In this document: piece after piece, positions 41,681-49,203 of the stretch
Layout of the letters: every line of letters begins with the position of its first letter
Numbering within the stretch: position 1 is the first letter of the stretch
NCBI RefSeq assembly: GCF_016864575.1
Contig: NZ_CP044125.1
Span: 3,454,001 to 3,518,000 of the forward strand
Length of the DNA stretch: 64,000 bases
Source of the DNA: Rhizobium sp. BG4
GTDB lineage: Bacteria; Pseudomonadota; Alphaproteobacteria; Rhizobiales; Rhizobiaceae
Direction of reading: 5' to 3'
Position numbers and translations under genes: made by a program
Notes under the pieces: generated by a model
What the model was told of the DNA's origin: nothing
What the model saw: the letters and a program-made list of their open reading frames with translations, nothing else
Database searches by the model: none

Positions 41681-42459
41681 GACGGGAACTGCCGGTAGCA
41701 CTCCTCGGCGATCTGGCGCAGCAGGTCGCGGGAGATTTCGCCGGTGACGGCATAGCCGAGCTCGCCGTCGATCCAGTAGAAGGTCTCCAGATTGTCGGCG
41801 GAGGCGAAGCGGAAGCTTGTGGTGCGATTGCCGGCATTGCGGCCGACCAGCACCGTCAGGCGCTCGCCGCCCTGATCCTCATACATGAACATCGCTCCCG
41901 GCTTGCCATCGACCGGCAGCAGGCGGCCGCCAACGAGATGGAAGCCGAGCGCCTGCAGATCGGGCACCTTCAGGTTCTGGATCGCCAGCCGCTTGCCGAG
42001 CCAGGTGGCGAGATGGGTTTCCTCGTTGGCAAAGACCTCGACGGGGTGGCGGACCTCGCTGGCATAGACCAGGAAAGCGTTCTGGGCCTGCTGCGGCAGC
42101 GTCTCGGACGCGGTCAGCTGCAGCTCCGGCTTTTCGAACAGGGTAGGACCGTAATGGCCGCTCAGCGCACCGGCGGCGAAGATCGCGGCGATGGAGGCGG
42201 CGATTGCGGCGCGGCGCGGCCAAGAGGAGCGGTTGCTATGCGGGCTGACGAGAAGGGCATCGTCGGGGCGGGCCGCGGCGTAAGGGCCGAACATCTTCTG
42301 GATTGCAGCACTCTGCGATTGCCATTCGGCAACGGCGGCGGCCTCATCGGGATTGTCCTTCAGCCATGCCTCGATGCGGGCGCGTTCGGCTTCCGCCAAC
42401 TGGCCGTCGGCATAGGCATGCAGGTCCGCTTCGGTCACGGTCGGGTTGGTCTCGCTCAT
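41677..42459 (-). CDS. Anti-sigma factor (membrane-anchored)
   Basis: A 260-residue anti-sigma factor paired with the ECF sigma gene upstream. The cytoplasmic N-terminal domain (TEADLHAYADGQLAEAERARIEAWL) is of the type found in RsiW/ChrR-class anti-sigma factors, though the zinc-ligand Cys pair is not seen. One membrane segment (AAIAASIAAIFAAGALSGHYG, about residues 84-104) leads to a periplasmic domain ending in ETFYWIDGELGYAVTGEISRDLLRQIAEECYRQF. Its start overlaps the sigma stop (ATGA), so the two are made together. It is expected to hold the sigma factor inactive until an envelope signal arrives. Confidence 0.85.
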   Translation of the reverse strand: MSETNPTVTEADLHAYADGQLAEAERARIEAWLKDNPDEAAAVAEWQSQSAAIQKMFGPYAAARPDDALLVSPHSNRSSWPRRAAIAASIAAIFAAGALSGHYGPTLFEKPELQLTASETLPQQAQNAFLVYASEVRHPVEVFANEETHLATWLGKRLAIQNLKVPDLQALGFHLVGGRLLPVDGKPGAMFMYEDQGGERLTVLVGRNAGNRTTSFRFASADNLETFYWIDGELGYAVTGEISRDLLRQIAEECYRQFPS

Positions 42460-42971
42460 TTCGGTCTCCGAAGCGTAATCACATTATCGGCCTTCATTCT
42501 TTCGGCAACGCGCTGGCGGGCGCGCGACAGGCGCGACATCACCGTGCCGATGGGGATGTCGAGGGCGGCGGCAACCTCGCTATAGGTGTAGCCCTCGATG
42601 ACGACCAGCATCAGCACGGCGCGGTTTTCCTCCGATAGGCTGTTCAGCGCATCTTCCAGGCGGGCGCGCTCCAGCGGATCGGACGGGGTCTCGGGTGAGG
42701 CGACATTCTCTGCCGTATCGAGATCGACGGTCATGCTGCGCGGGCCGGGGCGGCGGGCATTGCGGTAGAGATTGGTCATGATCGTCAGCGCCCAGCCGCG
42801 CAGGTTCAGGCCGCGCCATTGCGAGCGGCGGGCGAGTACCTTTTCGACGCAGTCCTGCAGCAGATCCTCGCCTTCGGCATCGGAGCGGGTCAGGCTTCGC
42901 GAATAGCGCCGGAGCGAGGGAAGGAGGGCCAGGATCTGGCCCTCGAATGTTTCGGGTGCAGGTGTTTTCAC
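42456..42971 (-). CDS. ECF-type RNA polymerase sigma factor
   Basis: A 171-residue extracytoplasmic-function sigma factor. Region 2 (LLPSLRRYSRSLTRSDAEGEDLLQDCVEKVLARRSQW, with WALTIMTNLYRNARR) and region 4 (LNSLSEENRAVLMLVVIEGYTYSEVAAALDIPIGTVMSRLSRARQRV) are both clear. The start is GTG 42971, giving the family N-terminus; the frame is open further upstream only inside the preceding gene. It is 10 bases downstream of the secreted-repeat gene and overlaps the anti-sigma gene, so the three form one operon, probably driven by the sigma factor itself. Confidence 0.92.
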   Translation of the reverse strand: MKTPAPETFEGQILALLPSLRRYSRSLTRSDAEGEDLLQDCVEKVLARRSQWRGLNLRGWALTIMTNLYRNARRPGPRSMTVDLDTAENVASPETPSDPLERARLEDALNSLSEENRAVLMLVVIEGYTYSEVAAALDIPIGTVMSRLSRARQRVAERMKADNVITLRRPK

Positions 42972-42981
42972 GCGCGGATAC

Positions 42982-43362
42982 TCAGGGCTTGGCAAGATCC
43001 CAGTTGCCGCCGACGCCATCGCCGGTGATATCGCCCTTCTTCTTGTCCTTGACCCAGAAGTAGAGCGGCATGCCGTCCTTGGCCCACTGTTTCGTCCCGT
43101 CCTTGCGATCGATGATCGAATATGCACCATCTGGCTTGGCATCGCCAGCGGCAGCGAGCGGCGGCCAGTTCTTGGCGCAATCGCCATTGCAGTTGGACGT
43201 GTCCTTGGCGTCCTTCTTGAAGGTGTAGAGCGTCATACCGTTTTCGCCGGCGAGCACCTTGCCCTTGGCGGATTCGACGGTCTGGACGGGGGCGGCTGCG
43301 AAGGCGGCGGTGGCAGCGGCTGCGGCAACGGCAAATGCGGTTGCGAAGGTTACGATCTTCAT
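42982..43362 (-). CDS. Secreted repeat protein (COG4315, Yx(FWY)xxD motif)
   Basis: A 126-residue periplasmic protein with a signal peptide ending AATAAFAAA. The mature part has the COG4315/PF03640 repeats: LYTFKKDAKDTSNCNGDCAKNWPPL and MPLYFWVKDKKKGDITGDGVGGNWDL in sections, each with a Y-x-F/W pattern and a Trp-Pro or Trp-Asp turn. The family often accompanies ECF sigma operons. It starts at ATG 43362 with GGAG upstream and is followed 10 bases later by the sigma gene. It may be the envelope-stress target or sensor of the operon (inference). Biochemical role unknown. Confidence 0.88.
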   Translation of the reverse strand: MKIVTFATAFAVAAAAATAAFAAAPVQTVESAKGKVLAGENGMTLYTFKKDAKDTSNCNGDCAKNWPPLAAAGDAKPDGAYSIIDRKDGTKQWAKDGMPLYFWVKDKKKGDITGDGVGGNWDLAKP

Positions 43363-43409
43363 GTGGGTCTCTCCTCACGTTCGGCAGGCTTTCTTGCTTT
43401 GCCGGACAT

Positions 43410-43437
43410 GAGACACGCGGGGCGGCGATTTTATTCC
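43410..43437 (-). promoter_or_regulatory. Probable ECF-sigma promoter
   Basis: Minus-strand GGAATAAA (43437-43430) and CGTGTCTC (43417-43410) have an ECF-like -35/-10 pattern: GGAAT, 15 bases, CGT. It lies about 50 bases upstream of the secreted-repeat gene, consistent with autoregulation of the operon. Confidence 0.5.
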
Positions 43438-43443
43438 GCCCTG

Positions 43444-44154
43444 TCACGAATTTCTTTCGAGGGCGTCCCAGAGAGTGGTTCTGTTGAAGCGCCAGTTCTC
43501 TGGCGGGGCGGAGTATGCATCGGGCGCAGCGATCACCGCTGCGAGCAGTCCCTCGGCATCGCGGCGCTTCTGGTCGATGGCATTGGCGGCGATCAATCGC
43601 CTCAGTTCTTCTGCACGCGCAGCTTCGATTTGCGCTGCCGCGAGAATGGATTTCCAGGTTCGCTGTTTGAAGAAGATTGCTCTGGCGCTGTGACCGAGGA
43701 TCCGCTGTTCCTCATGGCTGATCAACCCGCGCGCCAGCATGTCACCAAGTGTGGACACGACATTGACGAGCGGTTCGCTGAGCGAGCGGTAGCCGAGTTC
43801 GCCCGGGGCATGCAGCTGGGCGACGGCGCTGTCGTCTTCGAGTTCGCCGTTGGCATACATCTCATAGATTCGGCCGATGCCGGTCATGCCATAGGCGGCG
43901 CATTCGGCGGCGCGGAGCGCGCCCATGCTGGCGGCGCCGAAGACGCGGATGCCCTGCGAAAGGGCGAAGAGGATTTCCTTGTGCCAGATGGGGGCGGCGT
44001 ATTCGAAATAGCCGTCGACGATGCCGATGACTGTTGCGCCGTCTTTCACCGCGCGGAAGACGTCTCCCTGCGATGCCGGAGGGCGGATATCGATCTTGCC
44101 GCCTGCAAGCTTGCCGGCATCCGGTAGCGTCGGGCCGACGAAAACGGTCTTCAT
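43444..44154 (-). CDS. TfuA-like protein
   Basis: A 236-residue TfuA-domain protein. TfuA was first named for trifolitoxin production in Rhizobium leguminosarum; its homologues act with YcaO enzymes, notably in making thioamide bonds. Diagnostic stretches are VFVGPTLPDAG, DIRPPASQGDVFRAVKDGATVIGIVDGYFE, the metal- or substrate-linked WHKEILFALSQGIRVFGAASMGALRAAE, and LEDDSAVAQLHAP. Its start overlaps the YcaO stop (ATGA), so the two are made as a pair. No precursor peptide gene, transporter or peptidase of a classic peptide cluster is adjacent. The true substrate is unknown. Confidence 0.9.
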   Translation of the reverse strand: MKTVFVGPTLPDAGKLAGGKIDIRPPASQGDVFRAVKDGATVIGIVDGYFEYAAPIWHKEILFALSQGIRVFGAASMGALRAAECAAYGMTGIGRIYEMYANGELEDDSAVAQLHAPGELGYRSLSEPLVNVVSTLGDMLARGLISHEEQRILGHSARAIFFKQRTWKSILAAAQIEAARAEELRRLIAANAIDQKRRDAEGLLAAVIAAPDAYSAPPENWRFNRTTLWDALERNS

Positions 44155-45353
44155 AGGAACTCCATCGATCGCGAGATGGCGCGCGGGCCGAAGCGGTGCT
44201 TGCGATTGCCCTCGGGATTTTCGAGAGCGGGGACGAAGACTTTCGAGACGGCGATCGGCAGGCCGGGCTCATGCAGCTCGACAGCGATGGCGGGACGGAG
44301 GCCTGTGGCGCTGAGCTTTTCGAGGGTCAAGGCGAGAAGCGCGGAGGCGCCGAACGGGAGGTCGCCATTTGTTATCCCCGCGTTCCGAGCAGTGGCGGCG
44401 AACAGGGCTCGTGTTGCTTCCGGCAGCGGCCGCGCAAAAACCTCGGGCAGGATGTCGTCCCGGGCGCCGCTGATGAAGGTCAGGCGTGATTGTGCGGCTT
44501 CGGTGATGGCGCGGATGGCGGCGCGGACGGGATTGGGATGGCAGCCGCATCCGTGGGTGACATCGACGAAGCGGGTATGTCTTGCCTCGGTGATATTGCC
44601 GGGGCCGAGCAGGGCAGCGATGCAGGGGATACCGATATCGCTGGTGACGTCGAAGAGACGGAGCGAAAGGCCGGCAGCGGCGATGCGCGCGCAAAGGCTG
44701 TCGATTGCCGGATCGCCGAATGTTTCAGGTGCCAGCGCTTCGATCTGGCCCGGCGGTGTCATCTGCCACAGGGCGTAAGCGTCGCGTTCGATGCGTTCGA
44801 GGAGCGCGTGGAGCCTTGCTTCCTCGATGGTGTTGCCGGATGCGAGGCCGTCGGAGGATTGCCAGAAGCAGCAGTCGGACACCGTGCGGTCGAGCGGGAT
44901 CGCGTCCCTGGGGACGTAGATGGTGGCGCCGTCCTCCAGACTCGTGCCGGCGACCCATTCCAGCCGCTCATCGGCTTCGATGTCGTCGTGGCCGGCTGCT
45001 ATGAGTTCGTTCAGCGGATGCCAGCGGGTGCCCGATGCGGAGAGTTCGGTGCCGGTCGCGAGCCTGCTGATCAGATGCGGGTCACCTGCGATCGCGCGCT
45101 CCAGCGCCTCCATGGCGGCGGAGACCTTTGCGTCTTTATCGGTGAGACCCTTGCCCTGGTTGATGACGATCGATCGGGCGTTGGGAACGATGGCGTTCCA
45201 GACGGGGATGCCGATGCAATCGAGGCCGGTGACGCGGGCCAGGCGGGTGATACCGTAGCGGAGGAGCAGTGGAGCGATGCGGGCGAGCGTTTCCTCCGGC
45301 GAGCAGGCGCGGTCCGAATAGATGCCGGAATTCTGACGCTCTGCCTCCGTCAC
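44151..45353 (-). CDS. YcaO-domain protein (TfuA partner)
   Basis: A 400-residue YcaO enzyme. YcaO proteins use ATP to activate a peptide-backbone amide for cyclisation or thioamidation. The ATP-binding helices are visible as KVSAAMEALERAIAGD (residues 76-91), NTIEEARLHALLERIERDAY (174-193) and CGCHPNPVRAAIRAITEAAQSR (269-290). The C-terminus ends RSMEFL and lacks the Pro-x-Pro-x-Pro motif of azoline-forming cyclodehydratases, which fits the TfuA-partnered class. GTG 45353 with GGAAGG upstream is the start. It lies 17 bases downstream of the DUF922 gene and overlaps TfuA by four bases. No precursor peptide is seen, so the target could be a distant peptide or a cellular protein. Confidence 0.9.
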   Translation of the reverse strand: MTEAERQNSGIYSDRACSPEETLARIAPLLLRYGITRLARVTGLDCIGIPVWNAIVPNARSIVINQGKGLTDKDAKVSAAMEALERAIAGDPHLISRLATGTELSASGTRWHPLNELIAAGHDDIEADERLEWVAGTSLEDGATIYVPRDAIPLDRTVSDCCFWQSSDGLASGNTIEEARLHALLERIERDAYALWQMTPPGQIEALAPETFGDPAIDSLCARIAAAGLSLRLFDVTSDIGIPCIAALLGPGNITEARHTRFVDVTHGCGCHPNPVRAAIRAITEAAQSRLTFISGARDDILPEVFARPLPEATRALFAATARNAGITNGDLPFGASALLALTLEKLSATGLRPAIAVELHEPGLPIAVSKVFVPALENPEGNRKHRFGPRAISRSMEFL

Positions 45354-45370
45354 ATCCCTTCCTTCTGATA

Positions 45371-45967
45371 TCAGGGGCCGTTGACCAGCTTCAGGATCAA
45401 TGTCTGGACATTGCCGCCGTCGCCCATCTCCACCTTGTCGAAATCGCGGCCCTGCTGGCGCTGGTGGCCGGAGAGCTCGCCAAGCCGCTGCTGCAGGGTG
45501 ACGCGGATCTTCTTGCATTGCGGATCGTCGGCTGCCGTCAGGCCGAAGCTGAAGGCCTCGATCTCTCTGACCATCTCCTTGATCGTCTCGCCATGCCAGT
45601 GCTCGTGCGTCTCGACGCCTGCGAGGAAGCTCTGCCAGCTGGCCTTTACGGCGGGTGGCAGGTCGCCCGAGGGCTTCGGCAGCGTGTAGGTGATGATCAG
45701 CTTGGGGCGCGCCACCGTGATCTTGCAGGCATTGTCCGGCTGCACTTCGTATTTGCGGGTCCAGGTGAGCTTGAAGGTCGTGTGCGCGATCACCCGGCCA
45801 TTGCCGGCGGCGGGGCCGCGCTCGCCGATCGACTGGTAGAGCTCGGCGCCTGTTCGGCCCGATATCGCATAGGTCTTGATCTGCTCGACGGGCTGCCAGT
45901 CCGCATGAGCGGCGGCGGGCATCGCGAGCGATGCCGTGATCAGAGCAAGGCCTGCAATATTCTTCAC
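45371..45967 (-). CDS. DUF922 secreted protein, probable Zn-dependent protease
   Basis: A 198-residue secreted protein with a signal peptide (IAGLALITASLAMPAAAHA) and the DUF922 domain. The motif GVETHEHWHGETIKEM contains a His-Glu-His-x-x-His zinc-site pattern, a variant of HExxH, which is why the family is called a putative zinc protease. The core also has ISGRTGAELYQSIGERGP and FKLTWTRKYEV. GTG 45967 is the start, with AGGGG seven bases upstream; a TTG further up is unlikely. It precedes the YcaO gene by 17 bases on the same strand. Whether it is functionally tied to YcaO-TfuA is open. Confidence 0.8.
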   Translation of the reverse strand: MKNIAGLALITASLAMPAAAHADWQPVEQIKTYAISGRTGAELYQSIGERGPAAGNGRVIAHTTFKLTWTRKYEVQPDNACKITVARPKLIITYTLPKPSGDLPPAVKASWQSFLAGVETHEHWHGETIKEMVREIEAFSFGLTAADDPQCKKIRVTLQQRLGELSGHQRQQGRDFDKVEMGDGGNVQTLILKLVNGP

Positions 45968-46095
45968 GCGATTCCCCTTCGATGCGAGTTCTGCGAGACT
46001 AAGGGCGAGGGCGGCACCTTTCAATCTCGGCCTTGCGCAACTGCGAGGCGTTTTCGCCTTGCGTCCGGCTCGCGAATCCTGCCAAGTCGATCATC

Positions 46096-47223
46096 ATGCA
46101 ATTTGCTCCGCAACAGGATGAAGCCCTGAAGGCCGTTTCGAAATGGCTGAAGGAGGGCAGGTCACCGCTCTTCCGTCTTTTCGGCTATGCCGGAACGGGC
46201 AAGACGACGCTTGCGCGCCATTTTGCCGAGAATGTCGATGGCGATGTGCTGTTTGCGGCCTTCACCGGCAAGGCGGCGCAGGTGCTGCGCTCGCGGGGCG
46301 CTTCGAACGCGAAGACCATCCATTCGCTGATCTACCGGCCGCGCGGCGAGGAAGCCGTTGAGGATGAGGAGACCGGCAAGACCTCGATCGCGCCGATGTT
46401 CACCATCAACCGGCAGAGCCCCGTCGCCAAGGCGGCGCTGATCATCGTCGACGAATGCTCGATGGTGGACGAGGCGCTCGGCAGGGACCTGATGAGCTTC
46501 GGCACGCCGATCCTGGTGCTCGGCGATCCCGGCCAGTTGCCGCCGGTTTCGGGTGGCGGCTATTTCACCAATCAGGATCCCGATTATCTGCTGACGGATA
46601 TCCACCGCCAGGCCCGCGACAATCCGATCATCAAGCTCGCCATGCAGGTGCGCGAGGGCAACGAGATCATGTATGGCGACTATGGGGCTGCGCAGGTGAT
46701 CTCGAAGAACGAGGTCAATCAGGCGCTGGTGATGGATGCCGACCAGGTGCTTGTCGGCACCAACCGGACGCGGCGGCGCTATAATCAGCGGCTGCGCGAG
46801 CTGAAGGGCTTTTCGGCTGATTATCCGCAGACCGGCGACAAGCTCGTCTGCCTGCGCAACGACCCGGCCAAGGGGCTGCTCAACGGCTCGCTCTGGCAGG
46901 TGATGACGTCGTCGAAGGAGACGACGAAGCCGGGGATCAACCTGCTGATCCGCCCAGAAGACGACGACATGGATCGCGGGGCGGCTAAGATCAAGCTGTT
47001 GAAGCAGGCCTTCGAGGATGTCGAAGGCGAGATTCCCTGGAATACCCGCAAGCGCTATGACGAGTTCGATTACGGCTATGCGTTGACCGTCCACAAGGCG
47101 CAGGGTTCGCAGTGGAACAATGTCGTGCTGTTCGACGAAAGCTGGGCTTTCCGCGATACGCGCGAGCGCTGGCTCTACACGGCGATTACGCGCGCGGCCG
47201 AGACGCTGACGATCGTGCGGTAG
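46096..47223 (+). CDS. RecD2-like ATP-dependent DNA helicase
   Basis: A superfamily-1 helicase of the RecD/TraA type (AAA_30 with UvrD_C_2), about 375 residues, without the long N-terminal part of RecD2. Walker A is FGYAGTGKTTLARHFA near residue 37, Walker B ALIIVDECSMVDEALG, then LVLGDPGQLPPVSGGG, and the C-terminal TVHKAQGSQWNNVVLFDES and LYTAITRAAETLTIVR motifs. ATG 46096 gives the family N-terminus (FAPQQDEALKAVSKWL). It is divergent from the DUF922 gene and probably acts in DNA repair or replication-fork processing (inference). Confidence 0.9.
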   Translation: MQFAPQQDEALKAVSKWLKEGRSPLFRLFGYAGTGKTTLARHFAENVDGDVLFAAFTGKAAQVLRSRGASNAKTIHSLIYRPRGEEAVEDEETGKTSIAPMFTINRQSPVAKAALIIVDECSMVDEALGRDLMSFGTPILVLGDPGQLPPVSGGGYFTNQDPDYLLTDIHRQARDNPIIKLAMQVREGNEIMYGDYGAAQVISKNEVNQALVMDADQVLVGTNRTRRRYNQRLRELKGFSADYPQTGDKLVCLRNDPAKGLLNGSLWQVMTSSKETTKPGINLLIRPEDDDMDRGAAKIKLLKQAFEDVEGEIPWNTRKRYDEFDYGYALTVHKAQGSQWNNVVLFDESWAFRDTRERWLYTAITRAAETLTIVR

Positions 47224-47265
47224 TTGGACAGGCGTGGCGGCGCCGTTCCTGTTGGGATTTCTCCG

Positions 47266-47958
47266 TCAGACCTGGACGATGCCGAGCAGTACGGCCTTGG
47301 CGATCGCCTGGAAGCGGTTGTTTGCCCGAAACTTCAGGATGATCGCGGATTCGAGCGCCTTTGCCTCGTCATGGGTCAGATCCAATGCCCTGGCGATGCG
47401 TTGCGTCGAATAGCCTTCGGCCATCAGCGACAGGCAGCGGCGTTCCTTGTCCGAGAGACCGGCCGGATCGTCGTTGTCGTTCAGCGGCGGCATGTCGCCC
47501 TGGGCGTCGAGATCGAGCAGGTCCCCAACCTGCTGGAGCTGGCGGTGCAGGGTGGACATTTCGGCCGTCAGCTCTCGCTTACGGACGCCGAGCGCCTCTC
47601 GGAACATCGCTTCGGCTTCGTCCTGAGAGCGGGCGCGGCGCAGCTCGTCCATCAGGTCCTGAATGACGGCGATCGGCATGCCGGTTTCGCGGCAGACGTT
47701 GATGACGGCCATGCGCATCACGTCGTCCTGGCCGTAGACGCGCATCAGGCCGATGCGGTTGGCCGAGAGCAGGCCCTTTTCTTCGTAGAAATGTAAGGTC
47801 CTGTGGGTGACACCGAATGCATTCGCCATGTCAGCGATGGGCACCGGTCCATCAGGGAGATCCGGCGGCAGCGCGGCAGAAGGCAGGAACCGGTATTTGG
47901 ACCGGGCCTCCGAAGCGTTGCCGGCGGCAGCAAACATGCGTTTGGAACCGTCTGGCAT
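47266..47958 (-). CDS. MerR-type regulator with C-terminal LuxR-like HTH
   Basis: A 230-residue regulator with two DNA-binding modules. The N-terminal MerR domain is PVPIADMANAFGVTHRTLHFYEEKGLLSANRIGLMRVYGQDDVMRM; a central helix (ARSQDEAEAMFREALGVRKREL) would dimerise. The C-terminal 60 residues (LSDKERRCLSLMAEGYSTQRIARALDLTHDEAKALESAIILKFRANNRFQAI) match a LuxR/GerE helix-turn-helix. ATG 47958 has AGGAGGG just upstream; an in-frame ATG at 47985 lacks such a site. The combination is unusual. A 15-bp palindrome lies about 110 bases upstream. Ligand and targets are unknown. Confidence 0.85.
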   Translation of the reverse strand: MPDGSKRMFAAAGNASEARSKYRFLPSAALPPDLPDGPVPIADMANAFGVTHRTLHFYEEKGLLSANRIGLMRVYGQDDVMRMAVINVCRETGMPIAVIQDLMDELRRARSQDEAEAMFREALGVRKRELTAEMSTLHRQLQQVGDLLDLDAQGDMPPLNDNDDPAGLSDKERRCLSLMAEGYSTQRIARALDLTHDEAKALESAIILKFRANNRFQAIAKAVLLGIVQV

Positions 47959-48388
47959 GAACCCTCCTAGGGCATACTGTTGCACCTCATGCGGTTGCCA
48001 GTTGCTTCGACGGCGCTGTGGAGTGGGGTTTCCTCGAGGCGTTCTTGTCGTTGGGTAAGGAAGCAGTACGCGGCGTACTAAACTCGAACCATATTCTTCA
48101 CGTTATGCGTGAACGGTCTTTTTTGTAAGTGCTAAAAATAATCGTTTTTAAATAGGATAGCAATGAGGGCCGGAATGCCCGGAATGCCGAGAAAAGATAG
48201 CCGGATGCCGTTTGCGGGAGCGAAAAGATTTCTTCCAGCTGAACGGGAAATACTCAAAGCGGTACGGATGACATCACGCTGCGTGAAGCATCACAGATTT
48301 GCATGCGGCCATCTGCGAATCTCGTTGGCCTTGAGGGCGCCATTGGCATAAAAGCGGAGCACGCCCCGACACCGAATGGATCATCGCC
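47959..48388. other. 430-base gap between the MerR-LuxR and pdxJ genes
   Basis: No convincing gene is seen here; a 62-codon plus-strand frame (48163-48351) has no family sequence. The gap holds a 15-bp palindrome (48065-48079), an inverted repeat TTCACG/CGTGAA (48097-48113) followed by TCTTTTTT, and an AT-rich stretch near 48120-48160 that may carry the promoters of the two divergent genes. Confidence 0.55.
48065..48079. promoter_or_regulatory. 15-bp palindrome, candidate operator of the MerR-LuxR regulator
   Basis: AGTACGC-G-GCGTACT is a perfect 7-1-7 palindrome, about 110 bases upstream of the regulator start in the divergent region with pdxJ. It may bind the regulator itself. Confidence 0.45.
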
Positions 48389-49141
48389 ATGCCGACAACG
48401 CTTTCCGTGAACCTCAACGCCATCGCCATGCTGCGCAATCGCCGCGACCTGCCGTGGCCGAGCGTCGAAGCGCTGGGTCGTATTGCGCTGAAGGCGGGAG
48501 CGAGCGGGCTGACCGTGCATCCGCGCCCGGACCAGCGGCATATCCGCTTTTCCGACCTGCCGGTGATCCGCAACCTGATCGACGACGAGTTTCCGGAAGC
48601 CGAGTTCAATATCGAGGGCTATCCGACCGAAGATTTCCTGGAGCTCTGCCGCAGTGCCGCACCGGAGCAGGTGACGCTGGTTCCCGACGATCCGACGCAG
48701 GCGACATCCGACCACGGCTGGAATTTCCGCAAGGACGAGGCCCTGCTCACGGACGTGATTGCCAAGCTGAAGAAGATGGGCACGCGGGTCTCGCTGTTTG
48801 CCGATGGCGACGGCGATGTCGAGGCGGTGAAGATCGCCAAGGCGGTCGGCGCCGATCGCATCGAGCTTTATACCGGCCCATACGGCGGCTGCTACGATGC
48901 GCCGGAGCGGATGGGACCGATCCTCGAAGGGCTTGGAAAGACGGCGGATGCGGCGCTGGCGATCGGTCTCGGCGTCAATGCCGGCCACGATTTGACGGTC
49001 GCCAATCTGCCGCCGCTGGTGAAGCGCATTCCGAAGCTCGCCGAAGTTTCGATCGGCCACGGCCTGACGGCCGACGCGCTGGAATATGGCATGGCGGAAA
49101 CCGTCCACCGCTTCTGCCGCGCCTGCGGCCAGAAGGTCTGA
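48389..49141 (+). CDS. pdxJ: Pyridoxine 5'-phosphate synthase
   Basis: Forms pyridoxine 5'-phosphate from 1-deoxyxylulose 5-phosphate and aminoacetone phosphate, in the DXP-dependent vitamin B6 pathway. It is a TIM-barrel enzyme of 250 residues. Motifs are [15 protein letters not shown] at the N-terminus, [17 protein letters not shown], the FNIEGYPT strand, [17 protein letters not shown] and the phosphate-binding [10 protein letters not shown] and [14 protein letters not shown]. It starts with ATG 48389. The gene stands alone; a nested hairpin after it is shared with the convergent reductase gene. Confidence 0.95.
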   Translation: MPTTLSVNLNAIAMLRNRRDLPWPSVEALGRIALKAGASGLTVHPRPDQRHIRFSDLPVIRNLIDDEFPEAEFNIEGYPTEDFLELCRSAAPEQVTLVPDDPTQATSDHGWNFRKDEALLTDVIAKLKKMGTRVSLFADGDGDVEAVKIAKAVGADRIELYTGPYGGCYDAPERMGPILEGLGKTADAALAIGLGVNAGHDLTVANLPPLVKRIPKLAEVSIGHGLTADALEYGMAETVHRFCRACGQKV

Positions 49142-49142
49142 T

Positions 49143-49197
49143 GTGAAAAGCCCGCCGCGGTGGTGCGCGACGGGCTCTCCTTCAGCACTCTTTTCAC
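49143..49197. terminator. Nested hairpin between convergent pdxJ and reductase genes
   Basis: An outer 8-bp stem GTGAAAAG (49143-49150) with CTTTTCAC (49190-49197) encloses a GC-rich stem (AGCCCG at 49149-49154 with CGGGCT at 49171-49176). Placed between two stop codons, it can serve both transcripts. Confidence 0.6.
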
Positions 49198-49203
49198 CTG
49201 CAA

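Noticed and set aside
48163..48351. A 62-codon plus-strand frame before pdxJ
   Set aside because: Composition is irregular, there is no ribosome site or recognisable family, and it lies in the probable promoter region.
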